A DNA stretch of 64,000 nt, from positions 1 through 64,000 of the forward strand of contig CAWDUI010000010.1 of assembly GCA_963805445.1 (NCBI GenBank), in the 5' to 3' direction. Each line of letters starts with the position of its first letter. Within the stretch, counting starts at the first letter, position 1. The translations under genes and the position numbers were made by a program. This stretch comes from JAENVT01 sp963805445. GTDB lineage: Bacteria; Actinomycetota; Acidimicrobiia; Acidimicrobiales; Ilumatobacteraceae. The notes under the pieces are model-generated. The model did no database searches. It was not told the origin of the DNA and saw nothing but the letters and a program-made list of their open reading frames with translations. Below, piece after piece: positions 10,077 to 19,027 of the stretch.

Positions 10077-12000
10077 TCACGGGGGAGGGGTTCCGCGGAG
10101 GTCGTCGGCCTTGCCTCGGCAGTCGTAGACCCCGGACAGACCGTGGCCGCCCCATGCCGACGACGGCACTCGAACGCAGGCGGACCGCACGACTGCGAAC
10201 ACTTCCGGTTCCTGGCCGACGAAGGCCGTGCCACCAGCGAGGAAGAAGCGCAACCGCCCATCGGCCACGGCATCGGCGACGCGAGCCGCGCTTGCGGCGC
10301 GATCGCCGCCACTGAATCCTCCGATCGCCACAACCGGGTGGCCCTCGATGATTGCGTCTTCGGCAACCATTGCCGACGACATCGCAATGCTCCAGGTCTC
10401 CGTCGTCCGCTGCTCGTCCAACCAGCGAAGCGTTTCCTCGGTGAAGTCCGACACGCCGTACGGGCTTCCGTCTGTCGGTGGGCCGAACGAGAGCGAGCCC
10501 GGGCCCGGTCGAGCGGCAGGGAACAAGCCGCCGACGGGGTGGCGAACAGCGCTGAGCGACCAGAGCAACGGCGCGGCCAGCAGTGCGAGGCCGGCCGTGG
10601 CGATCGACCATCGCCATACCGCTTCCATCCGAGCATGTACGACGCTTCGACCGAACAACACGGCGAGGCCCCCGACGGCAACGACAAGGATGATCGTCGG
10701 CCGCAGCCATCCGTAGGATGGATTGCGGCGTAACAGGATCAGTTGCACCACAAGCGTCGCTACCAGCGCCGACCCGCCGGCAGCCCGCCACCGCCAATCC
10801 AGCGCCCCCCACGTGCGGACCGCGCCGATCGCCGCCAACGCGGCGAGCGGCGGGGCGAACTCGACCACGTAGTACGGGTGGAGCACGCCCCTCGTGAACG
10901 AGAACACCGCCATGCTCACGAGGGCCCACAACACCCACATCAGCACCGCTCCGAGCAGCGGATCCCGTTGCCTCCAGCGCCTGCGCCCGACCAGCGAGGC
11001 GATCGAGCCGAGCACCGCCATCGGAAACCACCACATGGTCTGGTCGCCCATTCCCGCGTTGAACATCCGCCCGACGCCGCGCTCGCCGCCGAATTCCATG
11101 AACAGTCCCCCGAGTGGACCAGGGATGCGACCGATACCGGGTGGAAGACCGCCCTCGCCGCTGAAGACGCTGAAGTTGTATCCGAACACCAGGCCCCAGG
11201 CACTTCCGTTCTTGCTGCCACCGATCCACGGGCGCGTCGACAACGAGCGCAGGTCGATCGACAGCAGCCACAGCCCGACCAGCGCGACGAACACGGCCGC
11301 CGCGGCCCCAACACGCGCCATGCGCTGCGGCCAGCGTCCTTCACCCGCGACCAGATATCCGATCCCGATCCCCGGAAGGGCAAGCCCGACGGCGACCGAC
11401 TTGGTGACGAAACCCGCGGCAGCCGTCAGACCGATCAAGATCGGCCACCGCCACGCCGTCGACGAGTAGGCGCGTATCGCGGCCCAGCCGCCCAGCACGA
11501 CGAAGAACGTCAACGGCACGTCCGGCAGGTTCGCCCGAGACATGGCCACCATGATCGGCGTCATCGCCAACAGCAGACCGCTGACGAGGCCCGCTGCTCG
11601 GCCGGCGACGCGGCGAACCGACGACATCAACAGCCAGACCGACGGCGCCTCCGAGCAGGACGGTGGGCAGCATCAGCGCCCACGGATGAAAGCCGAGCAA
11701 CCGCGTCGACAACGACGCCAGCCACAGCGAGAGCGGCGGCTTGTCAACCGTCACCCAGCCGCCGGCATCGACGGAGGCGTACCAGAAGGCATGCCAACTG
11801 GTCCCCATCGAGCGGACGGCCGCTGCGTAGTAGTGGTTGCCCCATTGATTGCGCTGCACGTTCCACCCGAACATCAGCACCGCAAACCCTGTCACGAGCA
11901 GCGGGGCAGCGGCATCCCACCGGGGGTGCTCACGGAGCTTGGGTTCTTCGGGAGCCGAACTCGTGGCCTCATCCCCGTCGTCGCGCTCGTCGCCCGGCAC
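10077..12000 (-). CDS. GT39/ArnT-like membrane glycosyltransferase (one frameshift)
   Basis: About 640 residues after correcting one extra base near 11641. The N-terminal part has a charged cytosolic tail, a first membrane segment (LLVTGFAVLMFGWNV) and the family motif SVDAGGWVTVDKPPLSLWL, the substrate-binding first loop of PMT/ArnT-type enzymes. Then follow about ten hydrophobic segments and an extracytoplasmic C-terminal domain (VAIGGFSGGD...FFLAGG). Such enzymes transfer a sugar from a polyprenyl-phosphate donor on the outer face of the membrane. The frame breaks at GGAV/WLLMSSVRR; both halves read as one protein. GTG start at 12000, 38 nt downstream of the GrdB-like gene on the same strand. 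Acceptor unknown. Confidence 0.82.
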
Positions 12001-12038
12001 GGGGCGTTTCTACCACCTCAGCGCCCGGGCGAGATCGA

Positions 12039-13202
12039 TCAGGTCAGCTGTTGTCCTGTCGGCACGAGTGCGAACCACGCCTGGCGCGGGGCATCGGCGG
12101 CGCGGATGATTCCTTGTGCGGCGCGCAGCAACGCACCGGTGGCAGTGATGCGGTAGAACCACGATTCGGCCTGGCGGGCCTCGGGCACGTGGTCGGCGAG
12201 GGCGAGCGCCGCCTCTTCGTAATAGGCGCGGATGTCGAATGCGGCCTGGCCGAGTTGAGCAGGTTCGAGCCCGGCCGCGTCCCACGGAGTGCCGTCGACG
12301 ATCCGCACGAACACGCCGACGAGCTCGGCGATGCGATCAGGGCCGCCGAGGCGTACCACGTTGGTCGTGCCGGTCGCGGCGCGGCGACGTTCGTACGCGG
12401 CGCGGAGCCCGAGTGCTTCGTCGACGGCGGGGTGCAGCGTCGGGTCGTGCCGTGGTGGCAGTGTGCAGGCGAGCGGTTCGTCGGCGGCGTCGATGATGGT
12501 TTCCTCGAAGTCGACCAGCACCGGTACGTCGGTGCGGGGCAGCAGCGCGAACGCCGCTGAAAGCACCCGATGCTGGAACTCGGGGTCGTGCGGTCGGCCG
12601 AGGGGACGGCCGAGGGGGAACTCGCAGTGCAGCATGCGTGGGGGTCGGGCTCGTTCGACCTGGCCGCGGATGCTGCTGATCCCGACGGTGGCAAGTCCCG
12701 CGGCTTCGAATATGTGGGCGAGCGCACTCACGGTGCGCGTGCACAGAGGTCAAACGGGTGTCAACAACACGACGTCGACGCCGTCGGCTTTCAGCAGCTC
12801 AGCGGCTGCCGGCCCGGTGTCGAGCCGCATCGTGGTCAGCGTGTGGTCGACCTGGGCGCCCATGAACGACAGGTGTTGCGAAGCAACCGAGCCGATCACC
12901 CCCCGCTCAGCCAGTTCGGCGAGGCGATCGACGGGGTAGACGACGTTGAGGTCGACGGCGATGCCGGTGCGGTCGAAGTTGCCAGAGGCGTGGGCGAGCG
13001 TGACGGATCGCAGCGCGCCGTCGAGCACGACGAACCCCTGCCCCTGCGACCATGTGCCGACTCCGTCGGGGCGCAGACCTGCGGTCGTGACGATGGCGAC
13101 GCGAGCGTTGGCCAGCGGTGGTGCGGTCGTGCAGGCCGTGGCGCCGAAGTCGAACACCTCGAGGTCGTTGGCGCCGCGGCGCACGATCGCATCAGTGCTC
13201 AT
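12039..13202 (-). CDS. GrdB-like reductase family protein with in-frame UGA (candidate selenoprotein, Sec151)
   Basis: Read through one in-frame TGA (12752-12750) this is a 387-residue protein, ATG at 13202. The part before ends LTTMRLDTGPAAAELLKADG then VDVVLLTPV; the part after reads PLCTRTVSALAHIFEAAGLA. Both halves are in the same frame, so no indel is needed. The context U-P-L-C-T-R matches the UxxC-T-R context I recall for GrdB, the selenoprotein B subunit of glycine/sarcosine/betaine reductases. A perfect 6-bp hairpin begins 11 nt after the UGA (see SECIS entry). The second half contains PPRMLHCEFPLGRPLG and ends FALVPTGQQLT. Seen: UGA, UxxC and hairpin. Known: GrdB/PrdB family members use Sec. 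Inferred: UGA is decoded as Sec here. Its reaction is not known; clostridial-type Stickland metabolism is not implied. Standard gene callers would split it in two. Confidence 0.78.
12715..12752 (-). promoter_or_regulatory. Candidate bacterial SECIS element downstream of UGA(Sec151)
   Basis: On the minus strand, UGA (12752-12750) is followed by 11 nt and then GCGCAC-CGUGA-GUGCGC: a perfect 6-bp stem (12738-12733 with 12727-12722) and a 5-nt apical loop carrying G in its second position. The loop starts 17 nt after the UGA, inside the 16-37 nt range described for bacterial SECIS elements. Outer pairing is weak and no clear bulged U is seen, so SelB recognition is a prediction. Confidence 0.6.
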
Positions 13203-13388
13203 GAGGCGAAGCCCAGGCCACCGAGTTTGGCTGGTCCGGTCTGAGCGCAGCCACGGATGGTGATGGTAGACCGATCGGCGCGTACCGCCACGAGCCGGGC
13301 GAGCGTGCCTCGGCGGTGTCCACGTAGGCTTCGGCAACTGCAACCTGGTCTGCCGATCCACTGGTCGGCGGCTCATAGGAGATTCTCA

Positions 13389-14705
13389 ATGGTTCGCACC
13401 CCCCGTCGCTCACGTTCGCCAATCGTTCGCATGCTGTCGCCCTTGCGCGACTTTCTCGACACCGAGGCGTCCGGGGCGATCTTGCTGGCCGGTGGCGCTG
13501 TGATAGCCCTCATCTGGGCGAACTCGCCGTGGTCACAGTCGTACGAGGACCTCTGGGATGCGCGTGTCGTGATCTCCGCCGCTGGTCACACGCTGGACCT
13601 CGATCTCCGTCACTGGATCAACGATGGCTTGATGACCATCTTCTTCCTGGTCGTCGGACTCGAGATCAAACGCGAGGTCACCGATGGCCACCTGTCGTCA
13701 CGGCGTGCCGCGCTCCTCCCCGGCGCCGCGGCGCTTGGCGGGATGGTGGTTCCGGCGTTGGTGTATCTGGCGATCGCCGGCGGTTCGGCGCCTCGGGGAT
13801 GGGCGATTCCGATGGCGACCGACATCGCCCTGGCCGTCGGGGTCCTGGCGGTGGCGGGCAGTAGCATCCCGTCGTCGTTGCGCGCATTTCTGCTCGGGTT
13901 GGCGATCGTCGACGACATCGGTGCGATCATCATCATCGCCGCGGTGTACTCGACCGGCGTGATGTTCGGATGGCTCGCCGCCGCCGGTGTCGGCGTGGTG
14001 TTGACCGTCATCGTCGATCGTCTCGGTGTCTACTCCATGTGGGTGTACCTCGCGATCGGCGGTTTCGTCTGGTTCAGTCTCCACGAGGCGGGAATCCACC
14101 CGACGATCGCCGGCGTGGTGATGGGACTGCTGGCGCCATCCACGCCACGTCTGAATCCGGACTTGATCGACAGTGACGAATTGACCAACCTGTCCGGTGT
14201 AGACGCCGCCCACTCGACGAGCGTGATTGCCAAGGGCTCGGTGTCGGTCGTCGAGTGGTTGCAGCACGTTCTGCACCCTTGGACGAGTTATGTGATCGTC
14301 CCGATCTTCGCCTTGGCGAACAGCGGGATCGAGATCTCCGCCAGTGGGCTCCGCGACGCAGCGCGGTCCCCGATCACCTGGGGTGTGCTCTTCGGGCTGC
14401 TGGTGGGCAAACCGATCGGCGTCGTGATCGCAACTCGGGCCACCGTCCGTGCCGGGCTCGCCGACATCCCCGACGGCACCACGCCCCGCCAGATCGCCGG
14501 GATCGGCGCCGCGGCCGGCATTGGTTTCACGGTGGCCTTGTTCATCTCCGAGCTGGCCTTCACCGACCCCGTCGACGAGTCCAACGCCAAGCTGGCCATC
14601 CTTGTCGCGTCGGTGCTGGCGGCTGCCGGGTCGAGCATGATCCTCGCGTTCCGGCCTCGCGACCCAGCAGCGAACACTGCTCGGGACACCGCGGTGCAGA
14701 CCTGA
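13389..14705 (+). CDS. nhaA: Na+/H+ antiporter NhaA
   Basis: 438 residues of the NhaA family, exchanging cytoplasmic Na+ for external H+ at the inner membrane. Landmarks: FLDTEASGAILLAGGAVIAL (first helix), GLMTIFFLVVGLEIKRE, ATDIALAVGVL, and LAIVDDIGAIIIIA with the paired ion-binding aspartates near residues 175-176. Conserved NSG and GAAAGIGFTVALFISELAF follow near the C-terminus. The start at 13389 has AGGAGA 8 nt upstream; a later ATG at 13431 is a weaker alternative. It is divergent from the GrdB-like gene. Length is slightly above the usual ~390-400 because of N-terminal and inter-helix extensions. Confidence 0.96.
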   Translation: MVRTPRRSRSPIVRMLSPLRDFLDTEASGAILLAGGAVIALIWANSPWSQSYEDLWDARVVISAAGHTLDLDLRHWINDGLMTIFFLVVGLEIKREVTDGHLSSRRAALLPGAAALGGMVVPALVYLAIAGGSAPRGWAIPMATDIALAVGVLAVAGSSIPSSLRAFLLGLAIVDDIGAIIIIAAVYSTGVMFGWLAAAGVGVVLTVIVDRLGVYSMWVYLAIGGFVWFSLHEAGIHPTIAGVVMGLLAPSTPRLNPDLIDSDELTNLSGVDAAHSTSVIAKGSVSVVEWLQHVLHPWTSYVIVPIFALANSGIEISASGLRDAARSPITWGVLFGLLVGKPIGVVIATRATVRAGLADIPDGTTPRQIAGIGAAAGIGFTVALFISELAFTDPVDESNAKLAILVASVLAAAGSSMILAFRPRDPAANTARDTAVQT

Positions 14706-14925
14706 TGTCGTTCCGACACTGGACTGGGCGAGTCCGAGACGGGCTGCAGAGCAGGTCAGCCGGCCCGCCTCGAACTCTGTGACCTGATTGTCAGGGCCCG
14801 AGGCAACAGACCTGTGAGGTTTGTGTTGCAATTTTGTGGCGCTTGTCAGCAAGCTCGGCTGCAGCTGGATGGCTCCGTCCATCTCGTGAACCCGCACGCG
14901 CGAGCGCTCAGCACTCACATGTAGC
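14706..14925. other. Intergenic region between nhaA and the marR-like gene
   Basis: 220 nt without a supportable gene. AT content rises locally around 14815-14840 (TTTGTGTTGCAATTTTGTGG), which would suit a promoter for the MarR-family gene. TTGT-CTACT-ACAA at its start (14935-14947) is a small imperfect palindrome that could be an autoregulatory site. Nothing stronger is seen. Confidence 0.3.
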
Positions 14926-15420
14926 ATGCAAATGTTGTCTACTACAATTCCACCTCCCCCGACCGAGTTCCACGCCGTGACCGACGCACTGCTGACGGCG
15001 TCACGTGCGCTGGTCGCCGTCGCCGCCCGATCGCTCGCCTCGATCGACGCCGATGTGACACTGCCGCAGTACCGGGCCCTGGTCGTCCTGGCCTCGAGGG
15101 GACCGCGGCTCGTCGGGCAACTCGCGGACGACCTCGCAGTGCACGCCTCGACAGCTACCCGGTTGTGCGATCGGCTGGTGGCCAAGAACCTGGTACGGCG
15201 GGCGGTGACTCGCGACAACCGACGAGCGACGTCGATCACGCTCACTGCCTCGGGGAGCCGGATCGTGAGCGAGGTGACTGCGATCCGGAGAACGGAGATC
15301 GAGCGGATCGTCGGAAGGATTCCGGCGCCGCTGCGCGACTCGACCGTCGCTGCGCTCTCGGCGTTCTCCGCTGCAGCGGGCGAGCCGGCAGACCGGTCAT
15401 GGTCGGTGGGCTGGGCATGA
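14926..15420 (+). CDS. MarR family transcriptional regulator
   Basis: 164 residues. The winged helix-turn-helix core is clear: LPQYRALVVLASRGPRLVGQ (helix 2 and linker), LADDLAVHASTATRLCDRLV (recognition helix) and the wing VRRAVTRDNRRATSITLTAS. Flanking helices should form the dimer domain. Two nearby ATGs (14926, 14932) are possible starts and neither has a strong SD, so the first residues are uncertain. It lies between nhaA and a two-component system; its target could be its own promoter or a neighbour, and the ligand is unknown. Confidence 0.88.
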   Translation: MQMLSTTIPPPPTEFHAVTDALLTASRALVAVAARSLASIDADVTLPQYRALVVLASRGPRLVGQLADDLAVHASTATRLCDRLVAKNLVRRAVTRDNRRATSITLTASGSRIVSEVTAIRRTEIERIVGRIPAPLRDSTVAALSAFSAAAGEPADRSWSVGWA

Positions 15421-15587
15421 GATCGATGACGGGGACCTCAGTTTGTTCGTCGTGATCGGTGACGCCGCGTGTCGCGGCGCGGGCCACCGAATCCCGCGCC
15501 CTGCCGCGATTGTTGCCGGCACGACCGGTTGCTCGTCACACGTCCTTCCCGCACGAGTTCGTCCATCGACAGGACAAGGAGTCTGAG

Positions 15588-16310
15588 ATGCAGCTTTCGA
15601 GAACCGGTGAGCAGGGTCACGCCGACAAAGTGATGGTCGTCGAAGATGATCACGCTGTTCGCACCCTCGTGAGGATGTTGTTGGAGGACGAAGGCCTCAC
15701 CGTCGTCGAAGCCTCGACAGGAAACGAGGCCGTTGAAGTCTTTGGCGCGGAACGAATTGGTCTGGTGCTGCTCGACCTTCGGCTGCCGGGCCTCAGCGGG
15801 TTCGAGGTCTGTCGTCGGCTGCGACGCGACAGCGACGTGCCGATCATCATGGTGACGGCGCAACACGACAGCCACGATGTCGTCGCCGGGCTCGAATTGG
15901 GGGCCGACGACTACGTGACGAAGCCGTTCAACGATCGCGAGCTGATGGCCAGGGTGAGGGCCCAGCTCCGTCGACGTCAGGGTGCGCTCGAGGCGTTCGG
16001 CGAGACCCTCGTATTCGGTGAGCTCACCATCAAGATGGATCACGGTCAAGTCTTGAAGGGCGACAACGAGGTTCCGTTGACGCGCACCGAGTTCCGTCTG
16101 TTGTGTCACCTTGCCTCACACCCGAACCGTGTTTGGTCGCGTGCACAGCTGCTGGAGCTGGTCTGGGGCTACGCCTACGAAGGCGACGGCCGGGTGGTCG
16201 ATACGCACGTCGCCCGGTTGCGAGCCAAGATCGAGGACGATCCATCCAATCCTGAGTACGTCCAGACCGTTCGCGGGCTGGGCTACCGGATGCCGACGAG
16301 GAGTCCGTGA
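15588..16310 (+). CDS. OmpR/PhoB-family response regulator (MtrA-like position)
   Basis: 240 residues. The receiver domain (about 15-125) has the acidic pair VVEDDHAVR, the phospho-acceptor Asp in LVLLDLRLPG (about residue 63) and the Lys in DDYVTKPF. The C-terminal winged helix (about 140-236) has PLTRTEFRLLCHLASHP, VWSRAQLLELVWG and DTHVARLRAKIEDDP. The start has AAGGAG 8 nt upstream. The stop overlaps the kinase start by 4 nt (GTGA), so expression is translationally coupled. Followed by a kinase and a GerMN lipoprotein, as in the MtrA-MtrB-LpqB arrangement of actinobacteria. Confidence 0.93.
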   Translation: MQLSRTGEQGHADKVMVVEDDHAVRTLVRMLLEDEGLTVVEASTGNEAVEVFGAERIGLVLLDLRLPGLSGFEVCRRLRRDSDVPIIMVTAQHDSHDVVAGLELGADDYVTKPFNDRELMARVRAQLRRRQGALEAFGETLVFGELTIKMDHGQVLKGDNEVPLTRTEFRLLCHLASHPNRVWSRAQLLELVWGYAYEGDGRVVDTHVARLRAKIEDDPSNPEYVQTVRGLGYRMPTRSP

Positions 16311-17668
16311 AGGTCTTCCCCAAAGGGCTCCGCGCTCGAACGGCACTGTCGTTCGCGCTGCTCGCCTTCTTGCTGTCGGTGGCGCTCAGCTTGGGCACCT
16401 ACGAGCTCGCTCGCTCGTACCTGCTCGGCCAACGCGAGTCGCTGGCGACTCGCCAGGCGATGCTGAACGCGCTCGTCGCCAAGGAGTTGGTCGCCTCCAA
16501 CTCGCCCTCGCCGCAGAACGACGTGACGTCCTTGGGTGCTGTGTCGAACGCCCGGGCCGTCCTGCGGGTCGGCAGCACCTGGCATGCCGCGGTCGTCGAC
16601 CTCAGCGAATCGCTGATTCCGGCTGGCCTCATCACCGCGGTTGACACATCGGGGCCGGCCCGGCAGCGGGTCGTCGCCCACGGCGTCCCCTACATCGTCG
16701 TCGGCACCCGGTTGTCGGGTGTCGACGCGGCGTACTTCGAGTTCATCCCCTTGACCGAGTACCAGCGCACGCTGCAGACCCTGGCGACGACCCTGATCAT
16801 CGCCGCGTCGATCACGACCGTTGGTGGTGCGGTTGCCGGTTGGCTCGCGTCGCGGCGGCTGATGCGCCCGCTCGCCGGAGTTGCCGTCGCTGCGCAGGCG
16901 ATGAGCTCCGGCGATCTCACTCGCCGTTTGGAGGTCGGTCACGATCCCGACCTGGAGCCCGTGGCCACGTCGTTCAACGAGATGGCCGCCTCGTTGCAGC
17001 AGCGCATCGCCCGCGAGGTGCAGTTCACTGCAGATGTCAGCCACGAGTTGCGAACGCCTCTGACTGCGATGACGTCGGCCGTCAGCTTGGCGCAGCGAGC
17101 CGAGCTCACGGATCGGGCCAAGTTCGCCGTCTCTGTGATCGGCGACCAGGTCGACCACATGCGCCGCCTCACCCTCGAGCTGCTGGAGATCTCGCGCATC
17201 GACGCGGGCGTGGCCGACCTGCGCATCGACGACGTCGACGTCGTCGAGCTCGCCGGCCAGGTGCTCGCGGCCGCCGACGTGCGTGCGGAGCTGCTGCATT
17301 CCGAGCTGGGCAACGATGCCACGTTTCGGCTGGACCGAACCCGGATCGAACGGGTGCTCGCCAACCTCGTCGAGAACGCGAATCGCTATGGCGGCGGGGT
17401 CGCCGAGGTCAACCTTGCCAGGGATGCCGACGAGCTGGTCATCGTTGTCGACGACGACGGGCCCGGCGTTCCTCCCGAGGATCGAACGGCGATCTTCGGG
17501 CGTTTCCATCGAGGTGGCGGCGAGCTACCACATGACCTGCCGAAGGGAACCGGGCTCGGCCTGGCGTTGGTCCAGGAGCACGTACAACTGCATGGCGGAT
17601 CCGTCCATGTGACCGAGAGCCCGTCGAACGGCGCTCGTTTCGTGGTTCGTCTCCCGGTGACGTCATGA
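16307..17668 (+). CDS. Membrane sensor histidine kinase (MtrB-like position)
   Basis: 453 residues, GTG start. Membrane helices at about 14-33 and 158-182 flank an extracytoplasmic sensor segment of about 120 residues. A HAMP linker follows (SRRLMRPLAGVAVAAQAMSS), then the H-box VSHELRTPLTAM with His near residue 246, the N-box NLVENANRYGGG near 354, and G-boxes VDDDGPGVP and GTGLGLALV. It would autophosphorylate and pass phosphate to the response regulator encoded just upstream. Overlaps both neighbours by 4 nt, giving a tight three-gene operon. The signal sensed is unknown. Confidence 0.93.
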   Translation: MKVFPKGLRARTALSFALLAFLLSVALSLGTYELARSYLLGQRESLATRQAMLNALVAKELVASNSPSPQNDVTSLGAVSNARAVLRVGSTWHAAVVDLSESLIPAGLITAVDTSGPARQRVVAHGVPYIVVGTRLSGVDAAYFEFIPLTEYQRTLQTLATTLIIAASITTVGGAVAGWLASRRLMRPLAGVAVAAQAMSSGDLTRRLEVGHDPDLEPVATSFNEMAASLQQRIAREVQFTADVSHELRTPLTAMTSAVSLAQRAELTDRAKFAVSVIGDQVDHMRRLTLELLEISRIDAGVADLRIDDVDVVELAGQVLAAADVRAELLHSELGNDATFRLDRTRIERVLANLVENANRYGGGVAEVNLARDADELVIVVDDDGPGVPPEDRTAIFGRFHRGGGELPHDLPKGTGLGLALVQEHVQLHGGSVHVTESPSNGARFVVRLPVTS

Positions 17669-18264
17669 GGAGGCTGACGGTTGCACCGAGGCCGATGGTC
17701 GCAACGTTGACCTTCGTCGCTCTGCTTCTGGGGGTCTCGTGTGGCGTGCCGGCGGAATCGTCCCCCCGTCAGATTCCGCAATCGGCGATACCCGATGCAC
17801 TGAAGCCCTCCGACACCGTGGCGGTGGCGACGTCGGCGTCGCCAGTTGAACGCGTCGACCTCTGGTTCGTGCGAGAGGGGCAGTTGGTCAGCGTGAGACA
17901 CTCCGTTCCCGCCCCGACCGATCCCACGAGCGTGGTCGATGAGCTGTTGTCGGGGCCGACGGACAGCGAGCGGAGTAGCTCGTTGCGCTCGGCGATCCCC
18001 GATGCCGGCGCTGTCGAGGGGGTGAGTGTGAGAGCCGGAAAGGCGACCGTGAAGCTCTCGACGGCGTTCTCGGAGATCCCTGCGGCGGACCAACTCCTTG
18101 CCGTCGCACAGCTCGTTCTGACCCTCACCGACCTTCGTGGGATCGGACTGGTGGAGTTCACCGTGGGTGACGCGGCGGTGCTCGTTCCGCTGCCACACGG
18201 CGACACGTCCACCGGCTCGGTATCGAGAGACGACTACCTCGAATTGTCGAAACCGATTCCGTGA
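17665..18264 (+). CDS. GerMN-domain lipoprotein (LpqB-like position)
   Basis: 199 residues. An N-terminal hydrophobic segment ends LLLGVSC, a weak lipobox with Cys as the probable lipidated residue. The rest resembles a GerMN/sporulation-type domain: VDLWFVREGQLVSVRHSV, VVDELLSGPTD, SAIPDAGAVEGVSVRAGKAT, then LAVAQLVLTLTDL. Its ATG overlaps the kinase stop (ATGA). In MtrAB-LpqB systems the third gene is a lipoprotein that modulates the kinase. This protein is much shorter than LpqB, lacking its propeller-like C-terminal part, so equivalence is by position and domain only. Confidence 0.78.
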   Translation: MRRLTVAPRPMVATLTFVALLLGVSCGVPAESSPRQIPQSAIPDALKPSDTVAVATSASPVERVDLWFVREGQLVSVRHSVPAPTDPTSVVDELLSGPTDSERSSSLRSAIPDAGAVEGVSVRAGKATVKLSTAFSEIPAADQLLAVAQLVLTLTDLRGIGLVEFTVGDAAVLVPLPHGDTSTGSVSRDDYLELSKPIP

Positions 18265-18369
18265 ACGCCCGCATTGGCACCAGATCGAGACAGGCCCGAC
18301 ACACGATCTTGACCGTACGAAAGCAGCATCTCCGCATGCTGAAAATGGACACAGGGCGCGTATCGGGCT

Positions 18370-19005
18370 GTGCGGTGCTGGATCGCCCGAACGGCGACGT
18401 ACTCCCAGGTCACTGACGTGTCGTGGCTCTTCGATCAGCTCTCAGATCTCGCCTGTGCCGACGCTGTCAGCGTCGTCATCGCCGCGGACACCGGATCCTG
18501 CAGTCGAACGACCGGCTCGATCGACGTGGCCGAGCTCCTGGTGCGCGCCTCGGAGGTGCCGAACTTCGGCATCGAGCTGCTTCCCGCCAGACTCACCGGT
18601 CCGACGCTTGCACCCGAGCAACGGGTTGAGATCGACCTCGGAAGCATGCCAACGTCCACGAGGGTGAGCGCTGTGAGGAAGCTGCTGCAGAGCCATCGAA
18701 GTCATTGCGGTGCGGTCCTGCGCCTGCAGGGTTCGAAGGTCCTTCTCGAACCGTACGGGACGTTGCCCGATCGGAAGGTCGTCGAGCAGTCCGCCGAAAA
18801 GTCCATGTGCTGGATGCTGGCCAGCGAACTCGGCGAGTGTGCCGTGGGAGACGATGACTCCACGCAAATCGGGCTCAGGGTGTCGATCGGCGGCATGTCG
18901 CCAGGCGCCAGCGTGAACGTCGAGGACGTCACCGGATTCATTTCGCTCCTCGACGCACTGGTCAGCCTGCGAGAAGTCAGCCTCGAAACGTCGAACTCGG
19001 TCTGA
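18370..19005 (+). CDS. Hypothetical protein
   Basis: 211 residues from GTG 18370; a GTG at 18418 (VSWLFDQLSDLACADAVSVV) is a plausible alternative start and would remove an unconvincing N-terminus. No signal peptide or membrane helix. Alternating beta-like segments (AVSVVIAAD, GAVLRLQGSKVLLEPYG) and a Cys-containing helix (SMCWMLASELGECAV) are visible, with no motif I recognise. Codon use and position between the signalling trio and a convergent MFS gene support a real gene. Function unknown. Confidence 0.6.
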   Translation: MRCWIARTATYSQVTDVSWLFDQLSDLACADAVSVVIAADTGSCSRTTGSIDVAELLVRASEVPNFGIELLPARLTGPTLAPEQRVEIDLGSMPTSTRVSAVRKLLQSHRSHCGAVLRLQGSKVLLEPYGTLPDRKVVEQSAEKSMCWMLASELGECAVGDDDSTQIGLRVSIGGMSPGASVNVEDVTGFISLLDALVSLREVSLETSNSV

Positions 19006-19027
19006 GACGGCGGCGACCCGCCCACTA

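Noticed and set aside
10743..12560. A 605-codon plus-strand reading frame.
   Set aside because: It is opposite the glycosyltransferase and GrdB-like genes, is Arg/Pro-rich and has no domain pattern.
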